Shown: positions 1 to 9,702, counted from the stretch's first letter. The stretch is DNA of 32,488 nt from Seison nebaliae (GCA_023231475.1 JALJEE010002376.1:1-32488); one strand, 5' to 3'. A program made the numbers and translations. Notes: generated by a model from the sequence alone, not told the origin.

Positions 1-300
1 ATGTCGCCAATTTAAAAAAATTATACATTCTTTTGTAATAGAGAGAAATAATAATAATGATAATAAAGGGAATAATAATAATAATAATAAACTAAATAAT
101 AATTTCCTTGATAAATAATTAGTGATGGTGTGTTAATTATGCAGGAAAGGGAGAAATCCCTATTCTCTCTATATACCGAGGAAATAAACAGTAACTTTTC
201 TTTCTTGCTTTTTTAAGGTTACATTCTAGTCATTTTACGTAAAGTTAAACGTAGATTCAACGGAACATTAACTTATTTTGCAACGTTACAGTTTATCAAA
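1..300. other. AT-rich non-genic left edge
   Basis: No coding signal is visible. The stretch is mostly A+T with the AAT microsatellite listed separately. It is probably repeat-derived flank of the LINE fragment that follows. Confidence 0.5.
47..104. repeat. AAT/ATA trinucleotide microsatellite
   Basis: Imperfect AAT/ATA repeats are interrupted by a short GATAATAAAGGG stretch. It is a simple-sequence repeat with no sign of function. Confidence 0.8.
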
Positions 301-329
301 TTTTGTATGCTAGGGTTACCATACACATT

Positions 330-590
330 AATTGGGCTTTACTGGGAGACCAACTTTCCTCCATTTCCTTCCAGTTCATAAGCATTCCCATCCTTAAGAA
401 GCCGAATTTAGACTCTTCTTTAGATTCCTATCGTCCCATATGTATCTCTCCATCCGTGATAAAATTGGTTGAGAATCTCATTTTATCTCGTTACCGTAAC
501 ATTTTTTTTTCTTCATCTTACAAATTCGCTTATCGATCATCATGCCAAGCTACACATCCTCTTCTTTTCTTTCTTGCACACGTCTTCTCC
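330..590 (+). pseudogene. LINE (non-LTR retrotransposon) reverse-transcriptase fragment
   Basis: One frame reads a short stretch typical of the fingers region of LINE reverse transcriptases: IPILKKP, then SYRPI, then a K..E.....R spacing, then a degenerate FAYRSS...THPLL matching the usual GFR..ST..AL block. Only about 80 residues survive. The catalytic FADD motif, the endonuclease and the 3' tail are absent, so this is a dead scrap of a jockey/CR1-like or RTE-like element. The subfamily cannot be named from so little. Confidence 0.6.
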
Positions 591-888
591 AATTAATCAA
601 GAAACTCTAATCGACTTGCATCAGTTGATCAATGTTGGTGACAACCGAAATTTTTTAATATTTTTTCTAATTTTGATAATAAACAATAATAATTAAATAA
701 TTAATTAAACGTATTAATTATTTTTTATGATAATCTATTTTAAAAAATATAAAAATTTGGTGTAATTATTATTATTAAATTTATTGAAATTCCCGACGGG
801 ATAAATTGGAAAAAAAATTTAAAAAATTACGATCATCGCCATCATCGATCATGTGGTGTAATACGGTAAGAGATTCACGATCAATTGG
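589..888. repeat. pair of inverted, coding-like 88-bp segments
   Basis: Plus-strand 589-676 and minus-strand 888-801 align without gaps at about 70% of bases. Both read PI..E.L...LH..I...GD.RNFL.FF, with 16 of 29 residues the same and many differences falling at third codon positions. The two copies face each other about 125 bp apart. They look like two diverged copies of one protein-coding segment. The protein family is not recognised. Confidence 0.6.
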
Positions 889-1065
889 CATGGATGAAAT
901 TGAGTCGTAGGAAAAAATGAAATGTCTGAAATCATGAAGAGAAATGTCACGGGGTAAATCGTAATAACGAATAGTATGGGAGAAGATTGAGTGATTATGA
1001 AACATATTGAGATTTGTGAAAATTGTTAGTGTGAATTGGCATACTTTTTTATGCATACAGTACAA
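781..1065 (-). pseudogene. unrecognised ORF or exon fragment carrying the minus-strand copy of the repeat
   Basis: A 94-codon open frame whose last 70 residues look protein-like: mixed charged, aromatic and polar residues rather than the K/N/I/F bias of random AT-rich frames. The C-terminal part matches the plus-strand segment at 589-676 at protein level. I do not recognise a family. It could be an exon of an unseen gene, a small lineage-specific gene or a decayed duplicate. No splice sites or start context support a full model. Confidence 0.3.
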
Positions 1066-1448
1066 ATGAAAACTTTGAAATTTATTTATCTCTACTTATA
1101 TATATCGTACTATAAAATTATAGTATATTTATACTATAAATATGACATTATATAACTATAAATAGTTATTGTATCAATTTTTTAACATAAGTCCTAAATT
1201 TCACAAAATCATTATTAAAAAAATTAGTTCAAAAGTGCCGAGATTTCATAGAAACTTTTCCGGGTGAAATATAAACATTTGTAATATAATTGATTAACAG
1301 TTCTGGAAAAACTTAAGCTTAAGCAAAATGTTTTCCGTTCACTTTTTGTAACTTCCCGAGAAATGTCATAGTGGAATTATTGTAAAATATTTTATTTTCG
1401 TGAAAATAATCAGATAATTAATTTGCTGTTGATTAAAGAAGAGAAAGG
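889..1448. other. AT-rich region upstream of SMC5
   Basis: Beyond the ORF fragment ending at 1065 this holds short AT palindromes around 1110-1140 and an AAGCTTAAGC-type palindrome near 1314-1325. No gene is seen. It should include the SMC5 promoter and 5' UTR, but I see no clear core promoter motif. Confidence 0.4.
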
Positions 1449-4400
1449 ATGGCAAGAAAACCAGGTACAATTGTTAGGTTGAAACTGCACAATTTCATGA
1501 CATATGAAGATACAGAAATTTTTCCTCAACCTGGTCTTAATGTAATTATTGGTCCAAACGGTAGTGGGAAAAGTTCGATTTTGGGAGCAATTTGTGTCGT
1601 GTTAGGTGGGAATCATTCAACGATTGTTCGTGGTTCCTCGATAGGTGGATTGATTCGGATGAATTCAACGGGCCGATGTTATATCGAAATCGAACTGTAT
1701 GAGAAGGAAGGTGAAAACATTTGTATTATTCGTGAAATTAGTCGAACGAATCAAACCAGTTGGTTCATTAGTCGAAAGAAGACGACGAAAGAGGAAATTA
1801 TGAAAATTCTCTCGCGATATAATATCGATGTAAATAATTTGTGTCAATTCCTTCCACAGGATAAAGTTTCACATTTTGCAGGATTATCGTCCGTCGAATT
1901 ATTGAAAGAAACTGAAGCGACTATCGACCCATCACTCCATCAGTTGCACCAACAAATTATTGAAGGACATGAATCGTTAGATGATAATTTGAAGAATCAT
2001 CAAAAGAATCAAGATGAATTGAAGAGATTAGATGGTAAAATAAATGAGTTGGAAGAGAAATTGAAGGAAAGTCAATTTCATCGACAAATGAAAGATCAAG
2101 TTTATTTGTTAGAAGGGAAATCATTGATATTATTGAATTCACAATTAATGAATGAGAATGTAAAGAAGAAGAAAGAACTGGATAAGAAGATTCAAGTGAA
2201 AACGATTTTGGAAGATATTATCGTCAATTACGAAGATGATCGAGATAATGTTCTTAAACAAAAATTAGATCAACTTCGAAATAATCGGAAATATGCAAAA
2301 CATTATTTAATGAAATCAACTACCGAATTTAGTACTGCTTGTTCAGATTTGGAGGATATCCGATCAGAAAATAGTACAATCAACAGACGTAATATAATTA
2401 ATTTGAAAATGAAAAATAGATTAAACGTAGAAAAGAACGAATTGCTAATTGAATTGACGAGAGTGAAAGAATTATCAAAGAAGAAGAAAGAGAAGATCGA
2501 TCATTTACAAGTGGAATGTGAACAGAAAAAAGAAGAATTTCAAACAAGATCTAACAAGATCAATTCAGCTCAAACTATTATTAGAAATAAAGAAGAAAAA
2601 TTAACTTCAATGAAATATCAGAAATCGATTGCGAAGACTTCATTGGAATCTAAAGAGAAACAATTATTGGAACGTTTAAAAGCGAATCATTCACATGTCT
2701 TCCAAGCCAGACGATTTATTAAAGATCCTTCTAATCATCATTTGTTCAAAGGACCTATTTATGGTCCCATAATGACGGAAATTGATATTGTGACGGAGAA
2801 AGCGGCAACATATCTGGAAACTCATATTCCCCTTACCGATCTCCTCATGTTCATTACGACGAATATTGATGATTATAATTCTTTAAATCGAAAGATTCGA
2901 GATGAAATGAAATTGGCGATTAATGTGACGTGTGTTGAGAATTATGAAGTGGAGAAATATCAGAAGAATGTGGAGAATGTAAAATGGGCGTTCGGTGATG
3001 AACTTAAATCAATGGGATTCAATTATATTATGAACGAATTAATAAAAACTTCAATTCCGGAAGTTATGGTTTTTTTGTGTGATGTTCACAACATTCACAA
3101 GACACCTATTTCTCTTCAAGAATTACAATTATCAAATGAGACAGAGAATCTAATTAATAAGAATACACCCGTATATTATTGTGGGAGTCAATGTTATCGT
3201 GCTCAAATATCTCGTTATCAAACTAATAAATTAACTCAAGTTTACAATGTGAAATATTCCCGATTTCTTCATTTCCTTCCCACATTGGAACTCAAACAAA
3301 AAGTGAGTGATCGTATTCGAGATATTTCTGAACAACAAGAACTGTTGGAAGTCGAATTGATGAAATTGAAAGAGGATCATCTTACAGCCAATGAACAATT
3401 CCAACAATTCGAAGATGAATTTAAAAAACAACAAGACGAATTGGCATTGTTGAAATCGAATGAAATTCGAGTGAATAAATTGGAACATTCTCATAAACAA
3501 ATTGAAGAACGATTGAAAAACACTGAAATGGATATCAAAGAAGGAGAAAAAGAATTGAAAGAGATTACTTTGAAAACGATCCATAATTTGAAATTGTTAG
3601 AAAAAAGATATGATCGTTTAATGAGAAATCGAATTCATTCGAAAATTTATGAAAGTTTCGCGAAAGTACTCGATCGAATGAATATTGGTGGAACGATCGA
3701 TAATAGCACAGTCATTAAAATTAAACAACATATAATGAAAACAAATAATGAGATTGTTGAATTGAAAAATGTCGTTCGAAATAACGAACGAACATTATTG
3801 ACGAATGGTGAGAGATTAGATGAATTGGACTTTCCACATAACATCAATCGATTGAAGAAGAATTTAAAGAAGAAATATGATGAAATATCTAACGACTATC
3901 AAGAGATTTGTTTAATATTGAAGAATACTTTGATTCAACAACAAGTCACAGGAAATCAGAATGGAAATCTAGAAGAATTACAATCCATTGAAATAATGGA
4001 AAGAGATTTGCTCCAATTCAAAACAGATGAGAAAGAATTGAGAGGAATCTTCGACAAAGGAAAAAGTGAAATTGATGAATTAAATAAAACACATAAAAAT
4101 CGTGTCGATGAATGGAAAAAACGATTGAATAAAATCATCGAAGATATTAATCATCGTTTCAATGAATTATTCTCATTTATTCGATGTACAGGACAAATCA
4201 AATTAGAAATACCAGATAATCCAAACAATTTCAAGATTTATGGAATAAATATTTTAGTGAAATTTCGTGCGAATGAAACAATAACAAAATTGAATAAATT
4301 TACACAAAGTGGCGGTGAGAAAGCCGTATCGACAATGCTCTACATATTATCGTTACAACAATTCTCCGAATCACCAATTCGATGTGTCGATGAAATTAAT

Positions 4401-4622
4401 CAAGGAATGGATTCGGAGAATGAGAAAGATGTATACAATCTCATTGTTGATATTTGTGAGAAGAAGAAAGACACACAATACTTTTTGTTTACGCCCAAAT
4501 TACTCACTAATCTTAATTTCCATTTATCGACAAATTTCATTGTTGTCTTATCGGGAAGACACAATTTACCTCATAAAGTTTGGAAGAAGATTTATGAAAA
4601 TTATCAATTGGAAAAATATTAG
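1449..4622 (+). CDS. SMC5: SMC5, structural maintenance of chromosomes protein 5
   Basis: ATPase subunit of the SMC5/6 complex, which acts in the nucleus in homologous recombination, replication-fork stability and sister-chromatid resolution. The 1,057-residue single-exon frame has the full SMC layout. Residues 1-170 form the N-terminal head, with Walker A GPNGSGKSS at 35-43 and the SMC5-typical LCQFLPQDKV at 131-140. A first coiled coil spans roughly 175-410, the hinge about 415-605, and a second coiled coil about 620-900. The C-terminal head carries signature QSGGEKAVSTM from 953 and Walker B ending RCVDEINQGMD at 978-988. DEINQGMD and the following QYFLFTPKLL are SMC5 hallmarks that separate it from SMC1-4 and SMC6. 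Length is close to the family norm (about 1,050-1,100). The start is the first ATG and sits just before the conserved V.L.NFMTY strand. It has no introns, unlike most animal orthologues. Confidence 0.96.
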   Translation: MARKPGTIVRLKLHNFMTYEDTEIFPQPGLNVIIGPNGSGKSSILGAICVVLGGNHSTIVRGSSIGGLIRMNSTGRCYIEIELYEKEGENICIIREISRTNQTSWFISRKKTTKEEIMKILSRYNIDVNNLCQFLPQDKVSHFAGLSSVELLKETEATIDPSLHQLHQQIIEGHESLDDNLKNHQKNQDELKRLDGKINELEEKLKESQFHRQMKDQVYLLEGKSLILLNSQLMNENVKKKKELDKKIQVKTILEDIIVNYEDDRDNVLKQKLDQLRNNRKYAKHYLMKSTTEFSTACSDLEDIRSENSTINRRNIINLKMKNRLNVEKNELLIELTRVKELSKKKKEKIDHLQVECEQKKEEFQTRSNKINSAQTIIRNKEEKLTSMKYQKSIAKTSLESKEKQLLERLKANHSHVFQARRFIKDPSNHHLFKGPIYGPIMTEIDIVTEKAATYLETHIPLTDLLMFITTNIDDYNSLNRKIRDEMKLAINVTCVENYEVEKYQKNVENVKWAFGDELKSMGFNYIMNELIKTSIPEVMVFLCDVHNIHKTPISLQELQLSNETENLINKNTPVYYCGSQCYRAQISRYQTNKLTQVYNVKYSRFLHFLPTLELKQKVSDRIRDISEQQELLEVELMKLKEDHLTANEQFQQFEDEFKKQQDELALLKSNEIRVNKLEHSHKQIEERLKNTEMDIKEGEKELKEITLKTIHNLKLLEKRYDRLMRNRIHSKIYESFAKVLDRMNIGGTIDNSTVIKIKQHIMKTNNEIVELKNVVRNNERTLLTNGERLDELDFPHNINRLKKNLKKKYDEISNDYQEICLILKNTLIQQQVTGNQNGNLEELQSIEIMERDLLQFKTDEKELRGIFDKGKSEIDELNKTHKNRVDEWKKRLNKIIEDINHRFNELFSFIRCTGQIKLEIPDNPNNFKIYGINILVKFRANETITKLNKFTQSGGEKAVSTMLYILSLQQFSESPIRCVDEINQGMDSENEKDVYNLIVDICEKKKDTQYFLFTPKLLTNLNFHLSTNFIVVLSGRHNLPHKVWKKIYENYQLEKY

Positions 4623-4767
4623 ATAAGCAACCAAATAATTCGAAGCATTTCAATTAAAAATTCATCTTTCTCATGAGAAAAAAACAATTTTTCTTTTTTT
4701 TTTAATTTTACAATTTTTTATAGAAACTTTTAAAAATTTTTTTTATACAAATTTTTAAAATTTTCAA

Positions 4768-4773
4768 AATAAA
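4768..4773 (+). terminator. AATAAA poly(A) signal for SMC5
   Basis: A canonical AATAAA lies about 145 nt after the SMC5 stop and 111 nt before the MRPL9 start. Confidence 0.5.
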
Positions 4774-4884
4774 ATTCAAAATTCATAAAAAAATTTGTTT
4801 CATTACAACATTAACTTTACTTATAAGTAAGATTTAAATTTTTAGCAGAAATAATTCAAATTCATTTTTATAAAAAAATTTGGA

Positions 4885-5634
4885 ATGAATTCCGTTCGAA
4901 ATATCAGGAGTTTGAAGAGAATTAATGGACTTTTTCAGTTGAATTGTTATCGATATTTGAAAACGGTTGAAAAGAAATATCCAGAATTAGATGATGTACG
5001 ATTATTTAAAGGAACTTATACATTCCAACGACGACGAGATACATTACTGACAAAGAAAGGAACAGATCCGAGAGCTCGTCAATTAAAACGTGGTCACTTC
5101 TTATATGATATAGTTGAACATCGTATGGGTGAAAAGGCGCCAATAGTGGAAGTTCTATTAACGGATTATGTAGAAGGTGTTGGACATAAAGGACAAATTG
5201 TTCAAGTGACAAATGATATAGCTATCAGTGACTTAATTCCATCGAAAGTTGCTGTCTATCCCACTGAAGAACAATTGAAATTATATGAGAAAGATACAGA
5301 AATATCGAAATTGAAACCGAAAATTTCTCGATTGTCCCTCGTGACTTTACATCGATTAGAATCGGACTTAATTACAATTCCCATCAATTTATCGAACATC
5401 AAAAATTTTGATGAATGGAAATTGGATAAACAAGTTCTATCGACCACTTTCCGTTATTGTGGAGTTATGTTGAACGAGAAGAATATCGTTGAAATTAAAG
5501 AGGAAATTACAAAGAAGAATATCGAGAATTATATCGAAGAAAAAAGAATTATAGAAATTCCAATTCAAATCAATTCATTGACGTCAGTAACTGCTCGGTG
5601 TCAATTCATCGATATCAGTTCGAAAGATGATTAA
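4885..5634 (+). CDS. MRPL9: mitochondrial ribosomal protein bL9m
   Basis: Large-subunit protein of the mitochondrial ribosome. The 249-residue frame begins with a basic, serine-poor leader (about residues 1-30, RNIRSLKR) that fits a mitochondrial presequence. Residues 87-135 match the L9 N-terminal domain: IVEVLLTDYVEGVGHKGQIVQV, here with the usual VG.KG turn, then LIPSKVAVYPTEE, equivalent to the LLPQGLAVYAS block of animal MRPL9. The C-terminal half is poorly conserved, as in other animals. Length is close to the human protein (267). It starts 262 bp after the SMC5 stop on the same strand and ends 69 bp from the stop of the convergent transporter gene. Acceptor-like TTTAGCAG at 4841-4848 leaves room for a 5' UTR intron or trans-splice site. 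Confidence 0.9.
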   Translation: MNSVRNIRSLKRINGLFQLNCYRYLKTVEKKYPELDDVRLFKGTYTFQRRRDTLLTKKGTDPRARQLKRGHFLYDIVEHRMGEKAPIVEVLLTDYVEGVGHKGQIVQVTNDIAISDLIPSKVAVYPTEEQLKLYEKDTEISKLKPKISRLSLVTLHRLESDLITIPINLSNIKNFDEWKLDKQVLSTTFRYCGVMLNEKNIVEIKEEITKKNIENYIEEKRIIEIPIQINSLTSVTARCQFIDISSKDD

Positions 5635-5640
5635 AATTAT

Positions 5641-5668
5641 TTTATTTTTATTTTCTAATTTTATTAAA
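5641..5668. terminator. overlapping poly(A) signals of the convergent MRPL9 and transporter genes
   Basis: On the minus strand three AATAAA hexamers (5660-5665, 5647-5652, 5641-5646) lie 39-63 nt past the transporter stop. On the plus strand an ATTAAA variant at 5663-5668 lies 29 nt past the MRPL9 stop. Cleavage 10-30 nt beyond each signal would make the two transcripts overlap tail to tail. Confidence 0.5.
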
Positions 5669-5703
5669 GAAATTCTATTTTGAGTTTGTAAAAAAACTGA
5701 TGG

Positions 5704-7378
5704 TTATTCTTCCTCCTCGTTGATTGTTATTGTTAAACTACTTCGTTTTCTCCACCAGATATAAATGGTAGATATTCCAGCAATGAAATATCCGATTGCA
5801 CATACTGAAAAAGAAATGAAATATGAATTATAATTATCATTAAGTAATCCTAAAAACATAAGAAAATTTCAATTAGGAAAGAATATGAAAAAATAAACCG
5901 ATTAATGGTGTCACTATTAGAATTAGAATTCCTTGACTCAATTGCATGAGACCAAATGCTCGATTAATATCATCAATTGGAACTAATTGTTCCAATATCG
6001 AATTCATTAAGTTCAAGTTGGCAGATGTAAAAAATCCAAATATTAAAATTGATGCGAATATGGCAATAGTTAACGACAAATTATGATTTTCATAATTTTT
6101 CCTTAAAATGACGGTAAAGATGACGATACTAAGACCACTTACAATGGCACAAATTCCATGAATAAATAATTCACAAGAATCGAGTAGTTTTTTTGAACGG
6201 ATAAAATCGACAATCCATCCCAATAGAAGTAATCCTACGATACCAGGCACACCACTACAAGCAATAACCCAAGCTGAAGTGTTTGTTGGCATAACATTTG
6301 AAATGATTAATGCGTCTGATAGGAAAGCATAAATTGGAGTGCCGAAAGCACTAAAGAAACAGAAGGACAAATTTAATAAATTCACTTCGATTGTTGAGAA
6401 TATTCGTTTGATAGATTGGAAATATTGATGTAGCATCACTTTCAATTTTCTTTGATTTGTTAATTTATTTTGTTGATTATGTTCCTGTTCTAATGCCCAC
6501 CTGGAAGCGTAACGACTATTCATAAATGCATGTTCTATTGATGATAAGGATGGAAATATTTCTTTATTATTTGGCAGTCCTTCACAAGTTTTCGATCTCG
6601 GTCGATGATCGAGTAAAATTACAATCGATTCTTTCTTATGCGTAGCATGAAATGTCAAACTTCGATCACGTTCAATTGGACGAATTGTTTTTACAACTTT
6701 CTTCCCATTCTTATTGATCGATTTCTCCGCAATATAAATAAAGAAGACGCTACAAATGACTGGTAATGTGAAGAGGGAGATATAGAAGGAACTGACGGCG
6801 ATTCCAAAATATGTCAACCAATAATTGAGTACAGGTGTTAATAACATTGTACCCATACCTCCGGAACTAACAGAAAAACCAGTGGCTGTTGCTAAACGTT
6901 TGAGAGGAACATGTCTCGCTATTATCAAGTATCCTGTGAGATATAAGAGAGCCAACCCAAAACTAGTGAGTGTGCCAACGGCGAATATCGTTAATATCAA
7001 AGATGATTTCCAATTATATAACAACGACACAATAATGAACGATAAGATTAATGATATGGCACCGATAGTTGATGTGACGGAATAACCGACACGATCTAAC
7101 ATTTCCGTGGCTATTGGTGAGAAGAATAATGGCATTCCATGTAAAACAGTAATTGTCATACTCGATAATGCTGTCGATGCGCCATTAGTGTTAGATATGG
7201 TAATATTATCGATACTATCTAAAACATTATTTGTAACGTTCATTTTCAAATTATTATCGCCATGATGGAAAGCGTTAAAGAATTGTCCGAACGAATAAGA
7301 GATACCATCACAAATGAAATAAATAATAAATGAAGAGAGAACTACGAAAATTTCCTTAAAATTTATTTTTATTTTCAT
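5704..7378 (-). CDS. monocarboxylate-type MFS transporter (SLC16-like), two exons
   Basis: Exons complement(5899..7378) and complement(5704..5849) join across a 49-nt GT...AG intron (5850-5898) in phase 1, giving 541 residues. Without the splice the frame stops inside what should be the last helix. The second exon restores a hydrophobic segment 12 and ends in an acidic EEEE tail. About 12 membrane segments can be seen, with a long first loop holding two N-glycosylation sequons (N47-V-T, N58-I-T) and a large charged loop between segments 6 and 7, as in SLC16. Segment 1 keeps DGISYSFGQFF, like the GFSYAFG.FF of monocarboxylate transporters. The segment-5 region ARHVPLKRLATATGFSVSSGG matches their AR.F.KRR.LA.G.A.SG pattern. 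The conserved DGGWGW just before segment 1 is missing, so this is a divergent orphan MCT; substrate unknown. It acts in a membrane, probably plasma membrane. Confidence 0.82.
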
Positions 7379-7653
7379 CTTCTATGAAAAAGGAATCTTT
7401 TAATTTAATCAAAAAAAAGAAAAACATTTAATGAACCATCTGTAAAAATGATGACAGATCTCAAGTGAGGAGATGGAATGAGCTTGTTATGAGATAAACA
7501 AGGACAATTCATTTTCTGTATAAACTATGTCAATAAAATATTATGTTCAAGAATTAGTTCTGTATATATAAACAAGTCATGATGTATGTTGGGATTGTTA
7601 AGTTTACACACGTCTCAATTATCCTCAGATGTTATAATAACTTTACATCGTCT
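7379..7653. other. spacer between LRRC51 and the transporter
   Basis: A 275-bp gap between two minus-strand genes. It has no ORF of note and no minus-strand AATAAA, only ATTAAA variants near the transporter start. The nearest AATAAA hexamers lie inside the first codons of the transporter. Confidence 0.5.
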
Positions 7654-8548
7654 TCATGAACGAGCTGCCATAACGCGTGATGTTCGAATATCAGCTGGTG
7701 TGATAGTGGCAAAATCCAAATTTTTCAAATTAGGTAAAATTGAAATAATTTTCGATTTATAAGATAATATCGGTTTCATTTTATTCATTGCACAAGCTGT
7801 TACTGGCAATTTTTGAGCCTTCTTCGGAGGTTTCCCTCCATATGTTGCCCAATTGATTTCAATGGGATTCCCATGTAATGTGAAGGAGAAGAGATTTTTT
7901 AACGATTGTAATTCATGAAGATTATCAATCGAATTTATTAGATTTGCATGAAGATATAGAACTTTCAAATTCTCCAATAACATCAATTCTTTTGTTGGAA
8001 TTTCGGTGAATTCGTTAAAACTCAAATTGATCGATTGCAACGACTGTCTCCAATTGAAGATAAATCGATTGAGTTGAAATTCAAATGGATGCAAAGAACT
8101 ACATGTAAGTGTTGTTAATAAGTTATGTTCCAATTGTAGGGAATTCGTGACATATAATTTGATCATTTTCTTTTTCACTTTTTCCACAACTTCTTTCGGT
8201 TCGAATTTGGTAGCTGCAGGAAATCGTTCCATCATCAAAATAAATTTTCTATCTGTTCTCATTAAAGGTACTTGTTGACGATCTTCAAGATCAGAATCCA
8301 TTAATGTACCGTCGGTTTGTTCATTCTTAACTTCCACATCAGGATCTTCGATCTCCACCACTTTCGGTAATATTCCTTTCTTATGTTTTCCAATTACAAC
8401 TGCTCTTGCTTCAAGATCAAGAAATTCTAAAAAGAAATTCATAAAGCTCAAAATGAACGAGAAAGAGATAATAAATACCTGGGAATGATTCGATCTGTTT
8501 GAATGAGAAATCTAATGGAACCATCAGTTCGACTTTATGCGACATCAT
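7654..8548 (-). CDS. LRRC51: LRRC51-like leucine-rich repeat protein, two exons
   Basis: Exons complement(8479..8548) and complement(7654..8426) join across a 52-nt intron (8427-8478; GTATTT...TTTTTAG) in phase 1, giving 280 residues. The first exon adds VPLDFSFKQIESFP, which aligns with the PPLDYSFRSI start of vertebrate LRRC51, so this start is preferred over the in-frame ATG inside the intron. Three leucine-rich repeats follow at about residues 155-210 (INLSFNEF, KVLYLHAN, SFTLHGNP), then a cap ending in PNLKNLDFATITPADI, matching the TTFDFSGVTKADR of the family. The protein is longer than the human one (192) because of a charged insertion at about residues 40-100 and extra residues after the last repeat. 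Vertebrate LRRC51 is linked with ciliated tissues. It lies 173 bp downstream of RSPH3 on the same strand, which fits a ciliary role. Confidence 0.85.
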
Positions 8549-8721
8549 CTTTTATAGTTTTTCTCTTAGAAAGTTCTGTTGGAAATTTTAATAAAAAATC
8601 TGTTTGAGTTTAATAAATAGACATAAGGGAAATGAAGAATATGATGAAATGTTTTATAAAAATTCTTTTCACTAAAAAATTTTGATTTTTTTTCGTTTCT
8701 TTATAAAATTTTTTGGTTCGT

Positions 8722-9702
8722 TTACGAATTTGGTGTCTCTTCTCTCGATTTGACACATTGTCTAATCAGTTCATCCAATAACAGTTGACTGACTTGGTCT
8801 GTCTGTAGTTCTTCGGTGGCTTTCTCACCAAGCCAATTCATAAATCCAGTTTCCAAATCCCGTTGTACAGGATCGTAAAAGAAACCATTATCACGAAGAT
8901 TGGCGAAGCATGATGGAACAAGATCTTGTAAATATGATCGAGTGAAAGCGCTGGCTGCAATTTTCCTTGCTGCATTCGATTCCTCCAAAGCTTCGTCTCG
9001 TGTCTGTGACAATCGACGTTCTCTTTCTGCTAATCGTCGTTGTTCTTGTTCTTCTAATCGTTGTTTCTCCACCATTTCTGCATTTCTCAATTCTTCAAAT
9101 TCTCGTTGTTGTTGTCGAAGTGCAGCTAATTCTTCTTCTTCGCTTGCTTCTAATAATGCTTGTTCTATCGTCTTTCCAACCAGAACAGACAATAATGGTG
9201 TTACTTCTAAATCAAAGTCGAATAATTCTCCAGCATAAATTTGAGTTTCAACATCAATTCCTGATTTAGCTGGAATGAATAATGGAGTCGGTGGTCTTTC
9301 AAGAAATGCATCTGTTTGACAACCAGCATCTGCTTCTTCAACTCTATCTGTCAATTCTTCTAAATATAGTTCAGTTTGTAAATTGACATCTTGACGACCA
9401 GCTACAGTAACTGCACCTCTCATAACACCTGAATTTTTCCCCGGTGCCGTTGCCATTTTTTTGCCGCGAGAATTTTTCTGATTTAAATTCCGAATTGCAT
9501 TCGGTAGTGAAGTACCTGGCGTCTGAGCTGTATGTAAAGCATAAGTATTTCCTCGGAGAACACGAGGATCAAACATGAGATTTCCATATTTCATTTTATC
9601 ATTCTGTTCCTCATTCTCACATCGATATTTCAATGAGCGTTGTTCTACCGTTTTACCAAAACCCTCACGTTTGTTACCATAGCTGTCCTTACCTGTATTC
9701 AT
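8722..9702 (-). CDS. RSPH3: radial spoke head protein 3
   Basis: Stalk and anchoring subunit of axonemal radial spokes, which carry signals from the central pair to the inner-arm dyneins; RSP3 also binds protein kinase A regulatory subunits. The single-exon, 326-residue frame follows the family block by block: YGNLMFDPRVLRGNTYA (39-55), DVNLQTELYLEELTDR (105-120), CQTDAFLERPPTPLFIPAKSG (128-148), GELFDFDLEV (158-167), LVGKTIEQALLE (174-185). An E/R/Q-rich coiled coil covers about 186-245, and the C-terminal block runs from RKIAASAFTRSYLQDLVPS to GFFYDP. Length compares with the conserved core of animal RSPH3; the long vertebrate N-terminal extension is absent. The ATG used is the first in frame. 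A perfect RFX X-box lies 104 bp upstream. Confidence 0.96.
   Translation of the reverse strand: MNTGKDSYGNKREGFGKTVEQRSLKYRCENEEQNDKMKYGNLMFDPRVLRGNTYALHTAQTPGTSLPNAIRNLNQKNSRGKKMATAPGKNSGVMRGAVTVAGRQDVNLQTELYLEELTDRVEEADAGCQTDAFLERPPTPLFIPAKSGIDVETQIYAGELFDFDLEVTPLLSVLVGKTIEQALLEASEEEELAALRQQQREFEELRNAEMVEKQRLEEQEQRRLAERERRLSQTRDEALEESNAARKIAASAFTRSYLQDLVPSCFANLRDNGFFYDPVQRDLETGFMNWLGEKATEELQTDQVSQLLLDELIRQCVKSREETPNS

Noticed and set aside
9675-9690. Second X-box-like GTTACCATAGCTGT inside RSPH3
   Set aside because: The right half site has three mismatches and the bases are explained by coding sequence.
9685-9702. Strong donor-like CAG|GTAAGG within the first codons of RSPH3
   Set aside because: The frame continues open straight into conserved RSPH3 sequence, and no matching acceptor gives a better protein.
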